This document shows positions 30,924 through 37,709 of a stretch of DNA of 37,709 nucleotides, piece by piece (positions within the stretch are counted from its first letter, which is position 1; every line of letters starts with the position of its first letter). The stretch spans positions 1 to 37,709 of the forward strand of contig CALUKF010000029.1 in NCBI GenBank assembly GCA_944321145.1, read 5' to 3'. The notes below the pieces were generated by a model that ran no database searches, was not told the origin of the DNA, and worked only from the letters and a program-made list of their open reading frames with translations. The position numbers were made by a program, and so were the translations under genes. Source of the DNA: an uncultured Odoribacter sp. Lineage in GTDB: Bacteria > Bacteroidota > Bacteroidia > Bacteroidales > Marinifilaceae.

Positions 30924-31547
30924 ATGAAGAATGAAGTATTGTATTTGTTATTAAACAATTATGCTGACCATGAAGCCGTATTTTTGTCATCTGCCATTGC
31001 ATGTGATGAACGTTGTATAAAAGAAAACCCTAAATATACAAATAAAGTCGTAGCCCCCACATTGGATGCTGTGCGTTCATGCAGTGGTTTTCGCACTTTG
31101 CCCGACTATTCTTTTGATACGATGCCCGATGATTATGCCGCATTGGTGCTAATTGGAGGTTTCGGTTGGCTTGATGAACAAGAAGCGGATAAAGTCGTGC
31201 CAATCGTCCGCCATGCCATAGAGAAAGAAATTATCGTAGGAGCCATCTGCAACGCAGCTTCTTTCCTTGCCAAACACGGTTTCTTGAACGGCATAAAACA
31301 TACAGGCAATGGATTGGAACAATTGCAATTATGGGGTGGAAGCAACTATACCAATGCCGCAAATTACATAAACGAACAAGCCGTGTCAGACCATTGTATT
31401 GTGACGGCAAACGGCACCGGTTACTTGGAATTTGCCAAAGAATTATTATTGTTGCTGGAGAATGATACCCCTGAACAGATAGATATGTTTTACTGCTTCA
31501 ACAAACTGGGATTTGTGGTAATGATGAAGAAGATGCAGCAAAAATAA
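30924..31547 (+). CDS. DJ-1/PfpI family protein (class I glutamine amidotransferase-like)
   Basis: A 207-residue protein from the ATG at 30924 (MKNEVLYLLLNNYADHEAVFL). It follows the DJ-1/PfpI layout: beta strand, YAALVLIGGFGW with the oxyanion segment, then the nucleophile elbow IVGAICNAASFLAKHGFL with Cys109. It resembles the YoaZ/glutamine-amidotransferase-like subset often found in stress or glyoxal-detoxification contexts. Whether it acts as a chaperone, glyoxalase or protease cannot be decided. It starts 2 bp after the DUF3795 stop. Confidence 0.82.
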   Translation: MKNEVLYLLLNNYADHEAVFLSSAIACDERCIKENPKYTNKVVAPTLDAVRSCSGFRTLPDYSFDTMPDDYAALVLIGGFGWLDEQEADKVVPIVRHAIEKEIIVGAICNAASFLAKHGFLNGIKHTGNGLEQLQLWGGSNYTNAANYINEQAVSDHCIVTANGTGYLEFAKELLLLLENDTPEQIDMFYCFNKLGFVVMMKKMQQK

Positions 31548-31607
31548 TAGTTATGGCTTGTAAATCTGAATTTATCAGTTTTGTATATTTCTAAATTCTT
31601 CAACTAT

Positions 31608-32036
31608 ATGGAACTATCATCTTGGTTCAAAGGTTTCGAGAAAGGCATTGCCCGCTTGTCAGAAGGACAGCGGGCTGCTTTCTTCTCGGAGTGCGGCAAA
31701 AATTGCGTAAACGGTGGCACGCTTGCCATTTACAAAAACCTCTACGAGGATACGAAAGGCGACATGGATATTTTCTTTCAGAAAGCCAATGAATTGCCGG
31801 GAGTAAAGACTGAAATCATAGAGAAAGGACACGCCTACCACCTTATCTTCTTGGAATGCACCTGCGATTTGTGCAAAAAAGGCTACATCACAACGCCCTT
31901 GCTCTGCGAATGTTCCCGCCAGAGCGTCCTTTACTCCTTGCAAACTCTTTGGAAAGAACAGAAATTCAAGGTTACGCTCTGCCATTCCATCCTGCAAGGC
32001 GCACAAAATTGCAAAATGCGGATAGAAGTCCTGTAA
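31608..32036 (+). CDS. Hypothetical cysteine-rich protein
   Basis: A 142-residue cytosolic-looking protein from the ATG at 31608; the earlier in-frame codons look non-coding. I do not recognise the family with confidence. Cysteines are grouped: SECGKNC, LECTCDLCKKGY, CECSRQS and two more near the end (TLCHS, NCKMR). This pattern suggests metal binding or an Fe-S cluster. The last part (QSVLYSLQTLWKEQKFKVTLCHSILQGAQNCKMRIEV) resembles the end of small ligand-binding or hydrolase-like proteins, where a bulky substrate meets a metal site. It follows three other stress/cysteine-rich genes with a 60-bp gap. Confidence 0.7.
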   Translation: MELSSWFKGFEKGIARLSEGQRAAFFSECGKNCVNGGTLAIYKNLYEDTKGDMDIFFQKANELPGVKTEIIEKGHAYHLIFLECTCDLCKKGYITTPLLCECSRQSVLYSLQTLWKEQKFKVTLCHSILQGAQNCKMRIEVL

Positions 32037-32086
32037 TACTGAAACAAGTTTTATTTGCGGGAAGCAGGAATCCGGAATTTAATTTC

Positions 32087-32094
32087 TACATTTG
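32087..32094 (+). promoter_or_regulatory. Candidate promoter of the beta-barrel/S41 pair (-7 box)
   Basis: TACATTTG, a full TAnnTTTG match, with no good -33 partner. It implies a leader of about 105 nt before the ATG at 32206. Confidence 0.4.
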
Positions 32095-32205
32095 CTGCAA
32101 TAAATATTGAAACAAATGGTAGAGATAGGAAAGTACGTGTATCCGGAATTGTCCGGTGAAAAAAGAGAGGGGTTGTCTGATACGAAAAACAATGCCCATT
32201 TTATG

Positions 32206-32949
32206 ATGAAGCATAGAAAAAGATTTGCCAATCGCTGCCGTTGGGGCGTGCTTGCAGCCCTGGTGGTTTTGGGTTTGCCGGCGAGTGCCCAATGGAAGGC
32301 GGGCGTGACGGTCGGCGGTACCCGCAACTCCTTGGAGACGACTTCTGGCTATTTCTATGACCGCACCTATCATACGGCGGGCGGATTCACGGCAGGAGCC
32401 GTCGTGCAACGGGAGTTTACTAACTGGCTGGCGGTCGGTGGGGAACTGGTGTTCCTGCAGAAAAACTACGACACTCGGCGTTCCCTTTTCTACAAACCGC
32501 TCTATGAGGATGTGAAAAACACCTTCCTGAACGTTCCTCTCTACGCCCAATTCTCCTTTGGAGGCAACCGCCTGCGGGGGTTTTTGAACGCGGGCGCTTA
32601 CCTTGGTGCCTGGCTTAAAAGCACGCGCGAAGGTGCCATAAACTATTTTTACGATGAGTTAGACCCTACGGGAAATATCGAAGGCGTTGATGATCTTTAT
32701 GGCATGTATGATTACGACGAACCGGTGGCGTTCGACTCGCGCCGGGACAACCGTTTCGATTGGGGATTGCTGGCAGGTGTTGGTCTCCGTTATCAGTTTG
32801 CCAAGCGGTGGGAAGCCTTGGCAGAATGCCGCTATTACCACGGGTTGTCAGACTTGCAGAAGGATTACATGCTGCAGCAGGTTGCCCGCTATAACAACAC
32901 GTTCAGCTTCTCGGCAGGCGTGCTCTTTCGCTTTGGAAAAACAAATTAA
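32206..32949 (+). CDS. Outer-membrane beta-barrel protein (porin-family/PorT-like)
   Basis: A 247-residue exported protein. From the ATG at 32206 the sequence MKHRKRFANRCRWGVLAALVVLGLPASAQ is a signal peptide with a basic lead; an ATG directly before it is an equal choice. The mature part is a small beta-barrel: alternating amphipathic strands (WKAGVTVGGTRNS, LAVGGELVFLQK, GFLNAGAYLGAWL, WGLLAGVGLRYQF, ALAECRYYHGLSDL) ending in a C-terminal strand FSFSAGVLFRF with a final aromatic. It fits the outer-membrane beta-barrel domain family widespread in Bacteroidota. Function is unknown. The S41 lipoprotein gene follows 15 bp later. Confidence 0.83.
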   Translation: MKHRKRFANRCRWGVLAALVVLGLPASAQWKAGVTVGGTRNSLETTSGYFYDRTYHTAGGFTAGAVVQREFTNWLAVGGELVFLQKNYDTRRSLFYKPLYEDVKNTFLNVPLYAQFSFGGNRLRGFLNAGAYLGAWLKSTREGAINYFYDELDPTGNIEGVDDLYGMYDYDEPVAFDSRRDNRFDWGLLAGVGLRYQFAKRWEALAECRYYHGLSDLQKDYMLQQVARYNNTFSFSAGVLFRFGKTN

Positions 32950-32964
32950 AAACGAAATAAAGTC

Positions 32965-34161
32965 ATGAAACAAAGATATTTATTCATCATTGCGGCGCTT
33001 TTCGCCTTTGCCGCTTGCCGGGAGGATTATCCGGACATGCAGAATCCCCGTTGGGATATAAATATCTATAATTGGGACCAAGCCTTCGTGAGTTATTGGA
33101 ACGGATTGAATTACAACTACCTGTTTTGGGACATCGACCCTACCGATTGGGACGAAGTGTACCGGGAATACAAGCCCCGGTTTGAGGCGTTGAAAGCCTT
33201 TGGCTTCGATAGCACAGAGATTAACAACCAAGCCTTTGATATGATTCGGGAAATGTCCGGCAACCTCATTGACCATCATTTTGCGATATCGTTTTTTATG
33301 CCGGACACTACGTATTGGTTTTACCCCGGCAATGAGGAAGTCAGCAGCAGGGAGTACAACCGGCATCCGGATTACAATTTATGGGATGACCTGCCAATTT
33401 TCTTGCTGATAAAGGAAAAGGAAGGCAGGTTCACGGAGGTTGCCCACAACTTTTATTCCGGAAATTCCGATATGAGTGTTTTTTCCGGAGTGCTCGACGG
33501 GAATATTGTCTACCTTGGATTCAGCGTTTTTTTGTTTTATGATCATGAAGGCACCGGTGACGACGTGGAGTTGGCTCTTCAGAATTATAAAGACCTTTTG
33601 GACAATTATCCCGACGTGCAGGGCGTGATTATCGACGTAAGGAGTAATGGCGGGGGTTACAACCGGGACATCAATCAAGTGTTGGGCAAACTGGTGCCTC
33701 AGAATCATACGGCATTCTATTCCCGCCAAAAGAACGGCATCGGACGATTGGATTATGCCCCTTGGGTCCCGGAAGAAATCAAATGGCAAGAACGGACCCG
33801 GGAACTTCAAGTGCCTGTCGTCGTCTTGGCGGATGTCAACTCTGTCAGCATGGCGGAAATGACGGCAATGGCGGTACTTTCATTGCCGAACGGCGCAGTC
33901 ATCGGGGAACGTACTTTTGGCGGAAATGGTTCATTGGCACCCGCAAATGAATATTTTGATATGACCTATTCCGGATTCTTTGAAAACGACGTCATGTGGA
34001 TTTACACCACCAATACCATGTCGCGAGACGTGAATGGCGTCATCCATGAGGGCGTGGGCATTCCCCCCACCATCGAATGCCTCTTCGACCCGGAAAGCTG
34101 GACTCAAGGCATTGACCTGCAATTGGAACGGGCTGTGTCATACATCCGCAACGGAAAATAA
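32965..34161 (+). CDS. S41 family peptidase lipoprotein
   Basis: A 398-residue predicted lipoprotein peptidase. The N-terminus MKQRYLFIIAALFAFAAC ends in a lipobox-like Cys18. Residues about 25-150 form an S41 N-terminal/tricorn-like region. The peptidase core follows: GVIIDVRSNGGGYN, then DVNSVSMAEMTAMA with the likely nucleophile Ser295, then IGERTFGGNGS. The Lys used by classical C-terminal processing peptidases is not evident after the Ser; Bacteroidota S41 lipoproteins often lack it and may use a tricorn-like Ser/Glu arrangement. Substrate unknown. It probably forms a two-gene unit with the preceding beta-barrel gene. Confidence 0.85.
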   Translation: MKQRYLFIIAALFAFAACREDYPDMQNPRWDINIYNWDQAFVSYWNGLNYNYLFWDIDPTDWDEVYREYKPRFEALKAFGFDSTEINNQAFDMIREMSGNLIDHHFAISFFMPDTTYWFYPGNEEVSSREYNRHPDYNLWDDLPIFLLIKEKEGRFTEVAHNFYSGNSDMSVFSGVLDGNIVYLGFSVFLFYDHEGTGDDVELALQNYKDLLDNYPDVQGVIIDVRSNGGGYNRDINQVLGKLVPQNHTAFYSRQKNGIGRLDYAPWVPEEIKWQERTRELQVPVVVLADVNSVSMAEMTAMAVLSLPNGAVIGERTFGGNGSLAPANEYFDMTYSGFFENDVMWIYTTNTMSRDVNGVIHEGVGIPPTIECLFDPESWTQGIDLQLERAVSYIRNGK

Positions 34162-34173
34162 CCGCCGGACACG

Positions 34174-34203
34174 CTTGCATATCAAAAATTCTTCTTACCT
34201 TTG
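34174..34203 (+). promoter_or_regulatory. Promoter of the cobalamin-riboswitch operon
   Basis: CTTG (34174-34177), an 18-nt spacer, then TACCTTTG (34196-34203), a full -7 match. Transcription would start near 34210, at the 5' edge of the riboswitch. Confidence 0.65.
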
Positions 34204-34206
34204 TCC

Positions 34207-34412
34207 CGGTTTGGTCAGTGCAAGGCTTCACCTTGCGCTGAAAAGGGAATCCGGTGTAAATCCGGAGCAGTGCCCGCTACTGTGAGCCTCATCGCGTGGA
34301 AAAGTTTCTTACGCCACTGTCCTTCGGGATGGGAAGGTAGCTTTTCCGAGGCAAGTCAGGAGACCTGCCAAGCCGTTACAGATAATTACGCGCCTCCGGG
34401 TCAGAGGAGCCA
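34207..34412 (+). ncRNA. Cobalamin (adenosyl/methyl-B12) riboswitch
   Basis: The 5' leader of the cbiK gene carries the conserved cobalamin-aptamer elements in order: GGAATCCGGTGTAAATCCGG (34246-34265), AGTGCCCGCTACTGTGA, GCCACTG (34313-34319), the B12 box AAGTCAGGAGACCTGCC (34353-34369), and a distal hairpin around CCTCCGGGTCAGAGG (34393-34407) that can act as the kissing-loop arm. When cobalamin binds, expression of the downstream operon is expected to fall. The aptamer ends about 30 nt before the ATG, so control is probably at translation start; that last point is inference. Confidence 0.95.
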
Positions 34413-34438
34413 TTATTAACGTTTAATTCTTTCATTTT

Positions 34439-35368
34439 ATGAAAACAACCCTGTTAGCCACGGCGTTATTGCTGTGCACGAATGTTTTTGCGCATTCGGG
34501 AGAGAACTTTGTGGAGTCCGACCTGTTCGGAAATCTCGGCGCGCGCGATAAAGCCGCCATCCTTGTTGTCCATTTCGGTACCTCGTATGACGACACTCGC
34601 GCAGCGACCATCGACGTGTTGAACACCGCCATGCGGGAGGCTTTTCCCGGCATCGAATTGCGCGAAGCCTGGACTTCCCGCATTATCATCCGCAAGTTGG
34701 AGCGCGAACGCGGCATCCGCAAGGAGAATCCCACCCAGGCACTCATCCGCCTCCACGAGGAAGGCTACACCCACATCCTCGTGCAATCCTCCAACATCAT
34801 CGAGGGCACGGAGATGAAGGAACTCCGCCGCGAAGTCGAGAGCCTTTCCCTCAATTTCAAAGACATCCGCGTGGGTGCGCCCTTGCTCTATGTGCCAGCT
34901 GATTATGCTGCCGTGGTCAATGCCCTGATTCCCGCCGTCCGTGCGGAGCAGCCCAAAGGGCAAATCCTCCTCGTGGGGCACGGCACGCCCGACCCCGCCA
35001 CGGCATCCTACGCCATGCTCGACTACATGCTGAAAGCCGAGTCCCATCCCGATTGCCATGTCGGCACGGTGGAGGGCTATCCCGCTTTCGCCGATGCCCT
35101 GCGCCTGATGAAGAAACAACCCGCCCGCACCGTCACCCTTGTTCCGCTGATGTTTGTGGCAGGCGACCATGCCCGCAATGACATCGCCGGCGACTGGAAA
35201 ACCCGGTTGGAAGAGCAAGGCTTCCGTGTCAACCTCTATCTCAAAGGCTTGGGAGAAAACCCTGCCATCCGCCAGATCTTTGTCGACCATGCCCGTTTCG
35301 CAGCCCATCACAAACTGATTGACATGGCAGCCAAAAAACAAGCTTATGCCGCCGGAAAGACGCATTGA
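34439..35368 (+). CDS. cbiK: Exported CbiK-type cobalt/tetrapyrrole chelatase
   Basis: A 309-residue protein of the anaerobic sirohydrochlorin cobaltochelatase family. It is preceded by a signal peptide (MKTTLLATALLLCTNVFAHS), so it should act in the periplasm, unlike the cytosolic CbiK of Salmonella; a periplasmic form is known from Desulfovibrio. Chelatase signatures: VVHFGTSYDDTR (His45), LVGHGTPDPA with His181, GTVEGYPAF, and PLMFVAGDHARNDIAGD with His244. It is the first gene after a B12 riboswitch and is followed after one base by a PepSY membrane protein and then a TonB receptor gene. Its role could be removal or insertion of metal in an imported tetrapyrrole rather than de novo B12 synthesis, since no other cob/cbi genes are seen here. 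Confidence 0.88.
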   Translation: MKTTLLATALLLCTNVFAHSGENFVESDLFGNLGARDKAAILVVHFGTSYDDTRAATIDVLNTAMREAFPGIELREAWTSRIIIRKLERERGIRKENPTQALIRLHEEGYTHILVQSSNIIEGTEMKELRREVESLSLNFKDIRVGAPLLYVPADYAAVVNALIPAVRAEQPKGQILLVGHGTPDPATASYAMLDYMLKAESHPDCHVGTVEGYPAFADALRLMKKQPARTVTLVPLMFVAGDHARNDIAGDWKTRLEEQGFRVNLYLKGLGENPAIRQIFVDHARFAAHHKLIDMAAKKQAYAAGKTH

Positions 35369-35369
35369 C

Positions 35370-36839
35370 ATGTGGCTTTTCCGTTTGTTCAGGCAAACCC
35401 ACAAGGTTTTGGGTTTGCTCCTGAGCATCCTGTTCCTGATGTGGTTCCTGTCAGGGGTGGTCATGATATACCACGGCTTTCCCCGCGTAGACCACCGGGA
35501 ACGGATGGCACGCCTCGCCCCTTTGTCGGCTGGTTTGCCGCCGGTAGACACGTTGTGCCGGGCACTTCCGGAGCAGGTGCAGCCCCAATCCCTGTCCGTC
35601 GACATGCGCCTCGACCGCCCCGTTTTCCATGTGCGGGCGAAAGGCGTCCCCTCGGATTGGTTTGCGGATTCCCTTTGCCCGGTCGGCAATCCGGATTTCC
35701 CGACTATTGCCCGCCTTGCCGTCCAATTGGGCGGGGAGGCGGAGTGGACGGTCGATACGCTTTACCGGCTTGACCAGTGGATTCCCTTCGGGCGGTTGCA
35801 GCGGGAGTTTCCCATCTACAAGTTCACCTTCCGCGACGACCGTCGCCAGCAAATCTACGTGTCCTCGCAGACGGGCGACATCCTGCAATGGACTGACCGC
35901 CGCGCCCGCTTCTGGGCATCCCTGGGGGCAGTGCCCCATTGGGTGTACTTCACCGCCCTCAGGCAGCATCAGGACCTGTGGTTCAATTTTATGGTTTGGG
36001 CGGCGGGCTTGGGGGCTGTGATGTGCTTCACCGGCCTGTGGATTGGCGTTGTCGTCCTGTGGCGCAACCGCCGCCGGGGGTTGTGTTCGCCTTACAAGAG
36101 GCGTTGGCTGCGCTGGCACCATGTCAGCGGCATGGTGTTCGGTGTCTTTGCCCTCACCTTTGTGTTCAGCGGCATGATGTCGATGGTGGATTTGCCCTCG
36201 TGGCTGAAGAAAAGCAACGGCGGGGAGGTGCGTCCCTCCTTTCGCGGCAGGCAGAGCGCGATGCTTGCCCCGGAGACGTACCGCCTGGATTATCGCCTGC
36301 TGATTGACAGCCTTTCCGGGGTGAAGCGCATCGAATGGGCATCCTTTGCCGGGCATCCGTATTATGCAGTGGAAGCCTCCGGCGGCAGGCAGTACATCGA
36401 TGCCGCCGACTCTGCCGCCCTGCGTCCCTTCCGCCTGACGGAGGACATGGTACGCCGCGTGGTGGAACAAATCCACGGCAAGGAAGCGGATTACACGCTG
36501 GAATTGCAGGTTGCGGGCAATGGCGGCAATCCTGTGCCGTCCGGCAATGCGGCTGTCCCGGTGTATAAAGTCACGGTTCATGATGAATTGCACACCTGCC
36601 ACGAATTCAATCCGCAGACCTTGCAGCATCAGCAAACGGACGACAACCGCCGCCTGAAAGGCATCCTCTACCGCGGCTTGCACTGCCTGGATTTCGATGC
36701 CTTGACGGTCCGTCCCGTGTTGTGGAACGTGCTTATGTACACTCTTCTTGTGGGAGGCATTTTCCTCTCGCTTACCGGTGTTGTTCTGACCTTCCAATGG
36801 TTGGGACGTGTATTTAGAAAACGATTCTTAAAGCAGTAA
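35370..36839 (+). CDS. PepSY-associated membrane protein
   Basis: A 489-residue inner-membrane protein from the ATG at 35370, one base after the cbiK stop; earlier in-frame codons overlap cbiK. It has the layout of PepSY-TM proteins: helix 1 (about 10-35), a periplasmic PepSY domain, a helix pair (about 205-240 and 255-280: GAVMCFTGLWIGVVVLW, HHVSGMVFGVFALTFVFSGMMSM), a second periplasmic region and a last helix (about 455-480). Histidines sit at membrane edges (HKVLG, HWVYF, HH, HGFP), which could bind heme or metal. Such proteins accompany TonB receptors for siderophores, heme or cobamides. A reductase role in metal release is inferred, not seen. Confidence 0.85.
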   Translation: MWLFRLFRQTHKVLGLLLSILFLMWFLSGVVMIYHGFPRVDHRERMARLAPLSAGLPPVDTLCRALPEQVQPQSLSVDMRLDRPVFHVRAKGVPSDWFADSLCPVGNPDFPTIARLAVQLGGEAEWTVDTLYRLDQWIPFGRLQREFPIYKFTFRDDRRQQIYVSSQTGDILQWTDRRARFWASLGAVPHWVYFTALRQHQDLWFNFMVWAAGLGAVMCFTGLWIGVVVLWRNRRRGLCSPYKRRWLRWHHVSGMVFGVFALTFVFSGMMSMVDLPSWLKKSNGGEVRPSFRGRQSAMLAPETYRLDYRLLIDSLSGVKRIEWASFAGHPYYAVEASGGRQYIDAADSAALRPFRLTEDMVRRVVEQIHGKEADYTLELQVAGNGGNPVPSGNAAVPVYKVTVHDELHTCHEFNPQTLQHQQTDDNRRLKGILYRGLHCLDFDALTVRPVLWNVLMYTLLVGGIFLSLTGVVLTFQWLGRVFRKRFLKQ

Positions 36840-36857
36840 TATTAAAAACGATTGAAA

Positions 36858-37709
36858 ATGAAACATTTATTTATATCTATTCTCCTTTGTGCCCTTGTCT
36901 TTTCCAGTTATGGGCAAAACCAACGCAAAAGTATTACCGATTCCGTTTTCCAGTTGGAACCGGCAAATGTCCTCGAACACATCAACAAGCGCGTGAGCCT
37001 GCTTGGCTTGGATGTGCCCCTGCGGGTACTGCCGCTGACCGTTACCCGCCTCTCGTCTGAAACCTTGGAGCGTAAAAACATCTATGAATTGCAGGACGCT
37101 GCCCGATTTTTGCCGGGTGTAACCGTGCGCGACCAGTTGGGCGCGTTCTATCGTTTCTCGGTGCGCGGCACCAACGAGGCGGTGATTGCCGTGGACGGTT
37201 TCCGCGACGAGCGTTCCCTGCTGAACAACGTGCCTTTTGGCGACCTCTCCGGCGTGGAGTCCATTGAGGTGCTCAAGGGCGCGGCGGCCGTGCTCAGCGG
37301 GCATTCCGTCATGGGCGGCGTCATCAATATCGTGCGCAAGAAGCCCACGGCGGATTTCACGGCGGGCGCGCGCATCACTTACGGCAGCTGGGAGGACAAG
37401 TCCGCCGCCCTTGACTTCGGCGGCAAGCTCGCAGGACCGGTCACTTACCGCGCCACAGCCCGCTACGCCAACGGCGAGGGCTACCGCCACGTGGGGGCAG
37501 ACCGTTTCAGTGCGATGTTCTCCCTCGCCTCTGCCCTCGGCAAGACGGGCTACCTCGAAGGCACGCTCTCGTACAGCGATGACCAATACGACACGGAGAT
37601 TGGCGCTGCCCCGACCCACCGCTACGACATCTATGGCGAGGACGGCGAGGTCTTTATGCCCGCCGGCACGCGCAATCCCTTTGCCGACTACCACACCGTC
37701 TACGGGGAT
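36858..37709 (+). CDS. TonB-dependent receptor, N-terminal part
   Basis: The 5' part of an outer-membrane receptor gene cut by the window end (284 codons visible, no stop). The protein starts MKHLFISILLCALVFSSYGQ (signal peptide). From about residue 55 it has a TonB plug domain: LPLTVTRLSSETLERKNIYE, then QDAARFLPGVTVRD, SVRGTNEAVIAVDGFRDERS, and GVESIEVLKGAAAVLSGHSV ahead of GGVINIVRKKP. First barrel strands follow (GARITYGSWEDKSAALDFGGKL). The plug pattern is of the siderophore/vitamin receptor type, not SusC. It lies 18 bp after the PepSY gene, presumably in the same riboswitch-controlled operon, so a corrinoid, heme or related metal chelate is the likely cargo. Confidence 0.93.
   Translation, partial: MKHLFISILLCALVFSSYGQNQRKSITDSVFQLEPANVLEHINKRVSLLGLDVPLRVLPLTVTRLSSETLERKNIYELQDAARFLPGVTVRDQLGAFYRFSVRGTNEAVIAVDGFRDERSLLNNVPFGDLSGVESIEVLKGAAAVLSGHSVMGGVINIVRKKPTADFTAGARITYGSWEDKSAALDFGGKLAGPVTYRATARYANGEGYRHVGADRFSAMFSLASALGKTGYLEGTLSYSDDQYDTEIGAAPTHRYDIYGEDGEVFMPAGTRNPFADYHTVYGD

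Noticed and set aside
36867-37694. 275-codon open frame on the minus strand at the window end
   Set aside because: It is antisense to the TonB receptor plug domain, which is clearly coding on the plus strand.
1-37709. tRNA or rRNA genes
   Set aside because: I read the intergenic gaps for tRNA arms and rRNA-like blocks and saw none; the only structured RNA supported is the cobalamin riboswitch.

Overview
The window looks like a chromosomal segment from a member of the Bacteroidota, most likely a gut-type Bacteroidales. The evidence is the repeated promoter pattern TTTG - about 19 nt - TAnnTTTG, the set of phylum-typical families (DUF4292 lipoprotein, degenerate-LytM EnvC-like protein, DUF3795, S41 lipoprotein, BspA-type leucine-rich repeats, PepSY plus TonB receptor module), and weak Shine-Dalgarno sites. 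Genus cannot be fixed from sequence alone; Odoribacteraceae-like is only a guess.

Layout. 1-2084: 3' end of aroA, entered through a 28-G homopolymer, then an AspT/YidE-type transporter. 2093-5190: a Fic adenylyltransferase gene bracketed by a 19-bp direct repeat, tadA, pgk and a strong bidirectional terminator. 5189-10774 (minus strand): a four-gene operon in which every product has a Sec signal peptide. It encodes an LPP20-like protein, a DUF4384 protein, a BspA-LRR protein fused to a caspase (C14) domain, and a transglutaminase-like protein. 10775-11361 has no gene but holds two palindromic, MITE-like elements, one of which contains six 11-bp units. 11362-15671: carB and carA (minus). 15788-17323: two small back-to-back toxin-antitoxin-like modules. 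One is DUF3791 / broken DUF3990 / small protein on the minus strand; the other is Phd-YefM / RelE-ParE on the plus strand with a TGTACA-type operator.

17368-29778 is housekeeping on the plus strand: argR, panC, panD, dut, a TPR protein, a DUF4292 lipoprotein, an EnvC-like protein, ybeY, mnmG, ade and uvrC. The 570-bp panD-dut gap has a cluster of near-consensus DnaA boxes, and a 15/16 match to parS lies just after mnmG. These suggest the segment is close to the chromosome origin. 29881-32036 holds four small cysteine-rich or stress-type genes. 32206-34161 encodes an outer-membrane beta-barrel protein and an S41 lipoprotein. 34207-37709 is a cobalamin riboswitch followed by an exported CbiK-type chelatase, a PepSY membrane protein and the 5' part of a TonB-dependent receptor, probably a tetrapyrrole/metal uptake operon.

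Most notable are the exported caspase operon, the DUF3791/DUF3990 module with a deleted putative ADP-ribosyltransferase, the origin-proximal signals (parS, DnaA boxes), and the nested palindromic elements downstream of carB.
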